From positions 21,176,086 to 21,240,085 of the forward strand of contig CM041550.1 in assembly GCA_023238725.1 (NCBI GenBank): a stretch of DNA of 64,000 nucleotides. Reading direction: 5' to 3'. Below, one piece after another: positions 61,351-64,000 of this stretch. Within the stretch, counting starts at the first letter, position 1. Each line of letters starts with the position of its first letter. The stretch comes from Scortum barcoo. Lineage: Eukaryota > Chordata > Actinopteri > Centrarchiformes > Terapontidae. Both the position numbers and the translations under genes were made by a program. The notes under the pieces are model-generated. The model had not been told where the DNA came from. It saw only the letters and a program-made list of their open reading frames with translations, and searched no databases.

Positions 61351-62053
61351 TCATGTTTTAATGTTAAAATGATGCAGGACTTCTTTGTTTCTAACTCTGA
61401 TTGTTTTGGTCTTCCCTCTTTTCTTTTCTATAGAGGATGAATACACAAAGAGCTGTTAAATCTGAAAGTCAGGTACATATATTAGCAGAGGAGACTGCCT
61501 CTGAGAGCGTGCAAGCTCATAATGTGAATACTCAGGAATTCCCCATCCAGATGCAAATGTCTTTCATTTGTATTGCGGAAGGAATTGTAAGCTCTTCAAG
61601 CGGCGTTTTGCACGTAGTGTGAATTTGAAGCTGAAACGCGTCTTAAGTTTCTCTGAATACAGACACATTTTTCCTTCCATCCAATGAGAGTAATGAAAAT
61701 AATGAAATATTCAGCAGAGCAATCACCAGCTATAAACTGTCTATGAGAGCCATAATTCAGTCTTGTACTATAGTATTGTACAAAACAGGCCGGTGGCACA
61801 CTGCAAAATTGACCACACCATTTTTAAACATGAGATGCATGAAAACATTTTTTTTCTCAGATCACAGTTGGACAAAGGTGAACTTTGACTCACAAGGCAG
61901 CTGGATCCAGCAAGAGCGCACGTTAAACAGGAAAGGCATTCTTGACTCTCTCCATCAAGTTGGGTTGAAATGAATGAGGGATGGACTGAATATTTGCTGA
62001 CACGGGTGCAAGTCCGGAATATGGCTACTTTGAAACTCTGAATTCCCTCCTAC

Positions 62054-62442
62054 TGTTAGGTTCCTGTCGTGTCTCCCCTGTGTCTGGTCTCCCTGCTCTC
62101 CCTTGTGTGTGCGTTTGTCTCCCTCTGTCTGTTCTTGTCCGTCATGTCCGTTTGTACCGAGGTTGACGAGGAGGTTACTTCAGGACAATCACCACCACCT
62201 GGCCTGATTAGTACACCTGCAAGTCATCTCCACTCAAGCCACCTCCTCCTCTGCTGTATTTAAACACCGATTCATTCAAACACTCTCCGCCAGACTGTTC
62301 AGTTACCCTGCTTAGTATATTGTGGCTTTTGTAAATCTACTCTTTTATTAAAAGACTGTTTCGAACCTAACTCTCTCTGGTGTCGGGTCTGGTTTTAAGT
62401 CTGCATTTTGGAGTCCTAGCTTAGCTTTGCCGGAAAACAACA
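62054..62442 (+). mobile_element. Solo LTR, Gypsy-type retrotransposon
   Basis: 389 bp beginning TGTTAGG and ending AACAACA, so short inverted ends TGTT and AACA are present. Internal features fit an LTR: TATTTAAA at 62257-62264, ATTAAA at 62347-62352, then a segment with TTTTAAGTCTGCATTTTGG seen in fish Gypsy LTRs. The flanks are CCTAC (62049-62053) and CCTTC (62443-62447), a 5-bp target duplication with one mismatch. No internal retroelement coding sequence is adjacent, so it is a solo LTR. Confidence 0.65.
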
Positions 62443-62449
62443 CCTTCAT

Positions 62450-63660
62450 CCCAAATAAAAAAAAAAACATATTAAAGAACAGTTTGTGAATAGAATAAAT
62501 TAAAATGTATTGGTACAGAGATATAAAGAACTTATAATTTATGTTTTATATAGTGAAAAGAGGCCATGAAAGGTCAATTTAGGCAAATGTTATAACATGA
62601 CATACAGTAAATGTCAGAATTGTGTTTTATTTACTATATATTAATTGTTATTGTAAGAAAAACAGAAATCAGGTAAGTGTACAGAGTAGACCCAAAACTA
62701 CCATAACAGTTATAATTAAAAAAGAATAGGTGGGAAACAATCAAAGGAGTGATTAGAACAGAAAAATGAGGAACAGAACAGTCAGAAACAGAAAACCAGA
62801 ATAAAAATAAAGTTGCCCCCCCCCCATCTTTTTTTTGTGCTCTTTTTTTGTGGCTGCTGTTGATCTGTAAAGATGTGCAACTTCGAGATGTGAGCTGTTG
62901 TTAAATAGTAATAGTGTAGCAGAGCATGCTGCTCATGCATAGGATGCAAATGAAAGCTGGAACCAGGAACACAACAGCTGATTTCTATGCACACACTGGC
63001 TGCACATGGCTGTGGTGTCATGGTAGAGGAGGAAGTGAAAGTTGTGCAGTTGCTCATGACAAAACTTTCAGTATTTTAGTCTTACAGCATGATCCAGTGA
63101 TGACCTTTAATTACAAAACTGTAAAGTCACAATGTGCAACTGTGGAAAGAGTATTGTATTCACAGGGTTTTCATCAACATGGAACCTTGGATGAACCTTG
63201 ATATCCAGATACCAAATGAGTTTGGTGCTATGGTAGCGGTTGAAGTGCACTGGGGTGGGGCAGCCTAACAGCCAAGCAACACATTGACTACTTTTTTTAA
63301 TTTCATTTTGACTCTAACACTGTAGACCGAAAGGCTTCAGCAGGCCAGAGTGGCTGAGCTCTGTGCTCTAACCACTGCTGCAGTGATCACTCAGACCAGC
63401 ATTTACTCTAAATCACAAATGTGCTAAACTCACATTTATCAACACATTGTCAATCAAAAGTTCTCTCATGCCTGTTGAGAAGGTGATGGATGGTGATGAA
63501 TGGAATAACCCCCCATTCCCAACTGAACTTGAGTGTTGTGACAATAGGCCACCCCACCATGCCATTTATGTTGTTGTTTGAACAAGAAGTACATCAAACC
63601 ATCAACATCCTCAGTGCTACATGCTCACTTAACTTCTATGTGCATTACAGTACTTTGCCC
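62450..63660. other. Intergenic sequence, no gene seen
   Basis: AT-rich with A runs near 62458 and a C run near 62817. No recognisable coding or RNA gene. Confidence 0.45.
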
Positions 63661-63663
63661 CAT

Positions 63664-63693
63664 CTATATATATATATATATATATATAGCTTT

Positions 63694-63754
<61 letters not shown>

Positions 63755-63788
63755 TAGATATATAGATATATATATATATATAGATATA
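63664..63788. repeat. TA-rich compound array with GATA interruptions
   Basis: Long TA dinucleotide runs interrupted by GCTTTAGA and GATA units. Arrays of this kind are self-complementary and commonly misassembled. Confidence 0.9.
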
Positions 63789-64000
63789 CATATGCACAAA
63801 CTGGAAACTATTGGATGGCTTTACAAATTATAAACTTACACAGAGATGAATAGATAATTATAGTTATCAACATAACGCCTGTAGAGTGATGATTCGTAAT
63901 GAACATAACCTGGTACGTGTAGGGAGGAGTCCTACTGCGGACAGTATCACTCAGTCATTGCTGTGCAGGCTAATCTGGCAAAACTAAAAAAATCACACAT

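Noticed and set aside
61437..61622. 61-codon plus-strand frame preceded by a splice-acceptor-like TTTTCTATAG
   Set aside because: No recognisable similarity, no donor with matching phase, and it is surrounded by repeat remnants.
62069..62263. 64-codon plus-strand frame with a hydrophobic start
   Set aside because: It lies wholly within the solo LTR.

Overview
The window is vertebrate nuclear DNA, almost certainly from a ray-finned (teleost) fish. The evidence is GT-AG introns, dense CA/GT/GA/TA microsatellites, CpG-rich promoters, and fish-type interspersed repeats: an RTE-like LINE ending in (TGGA)n, a tRNA-derived SINE and a Gypsy-type solo LTR. All three recognised genes lie on the minus strand, so they read from high to low coordinates: a TRIM gene (about 60.0-57.6 kb), tmem177 (about 57.4-54.8 kb) and ptpn4 (about 46.3 kb to beyond the left edge). 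The order tmem177 then ptpn4 in the same orientation matches human 2q14.2.

The main gene is ptpn4, a FERM-PDZ protein tyrosine phosphatase. I traced eleven consecutive coding exons from the ATG at 20840 to 825. Every junction keeps phase and gives 333 codons plus 2 nt: the whole FERM domain and the start of the FERM-adjacent region. The PDZ and phosphatase exons lie off the left edge. A CpG-island 5' leader exon ends at 45794, so the first intron is about 25 kb. A second CpG-rich patch inside that intron (about 23.2-23.7 kb) ends in a strong splice donor. Its open frame would join in phase to the first coding exon and add about 30 residues.

tmem177 is a two-coding-exon gene (310 residues) for a mitochondrial inner-membrane protein linked to COX2/COX20 biogenesis, with a likely non-coding first exon. 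Upstream of it is an intact single-exon TRIM gene (461 residues: RING, B-box 2, coiled coil, PRY/SPRY), a putative E3 ubiquitin ligase. Its 3' end may lie only about 0.2 kb from the tmem177 leader.

The 47.2-54.8 kb intergenic region holds a SINE with visible target-site duplications and a decayed LINE. Just upstream of the ptpn4 CpG island is a roughly 0.75-kb minisatellite of 36-bp units with higher-order structure. The region above 60 kb holds repeat remnants, a solo LTR with a 5-bp target duplication and a TA-rich array, but no gene I can support. I found no novel multi-gene system. The most interesting signals are regulatory: the possible in-frame alternative ptpn4 start, a leader uORF whose stop overlaps the ptpn4 start codon (TGATG), an AUG-stop uORF in the tmem177 leader, microsatellites forming or flanking several ptpn4 splice sites, and a perfect 15-bp inverted repeat carrying two ETS motifs.
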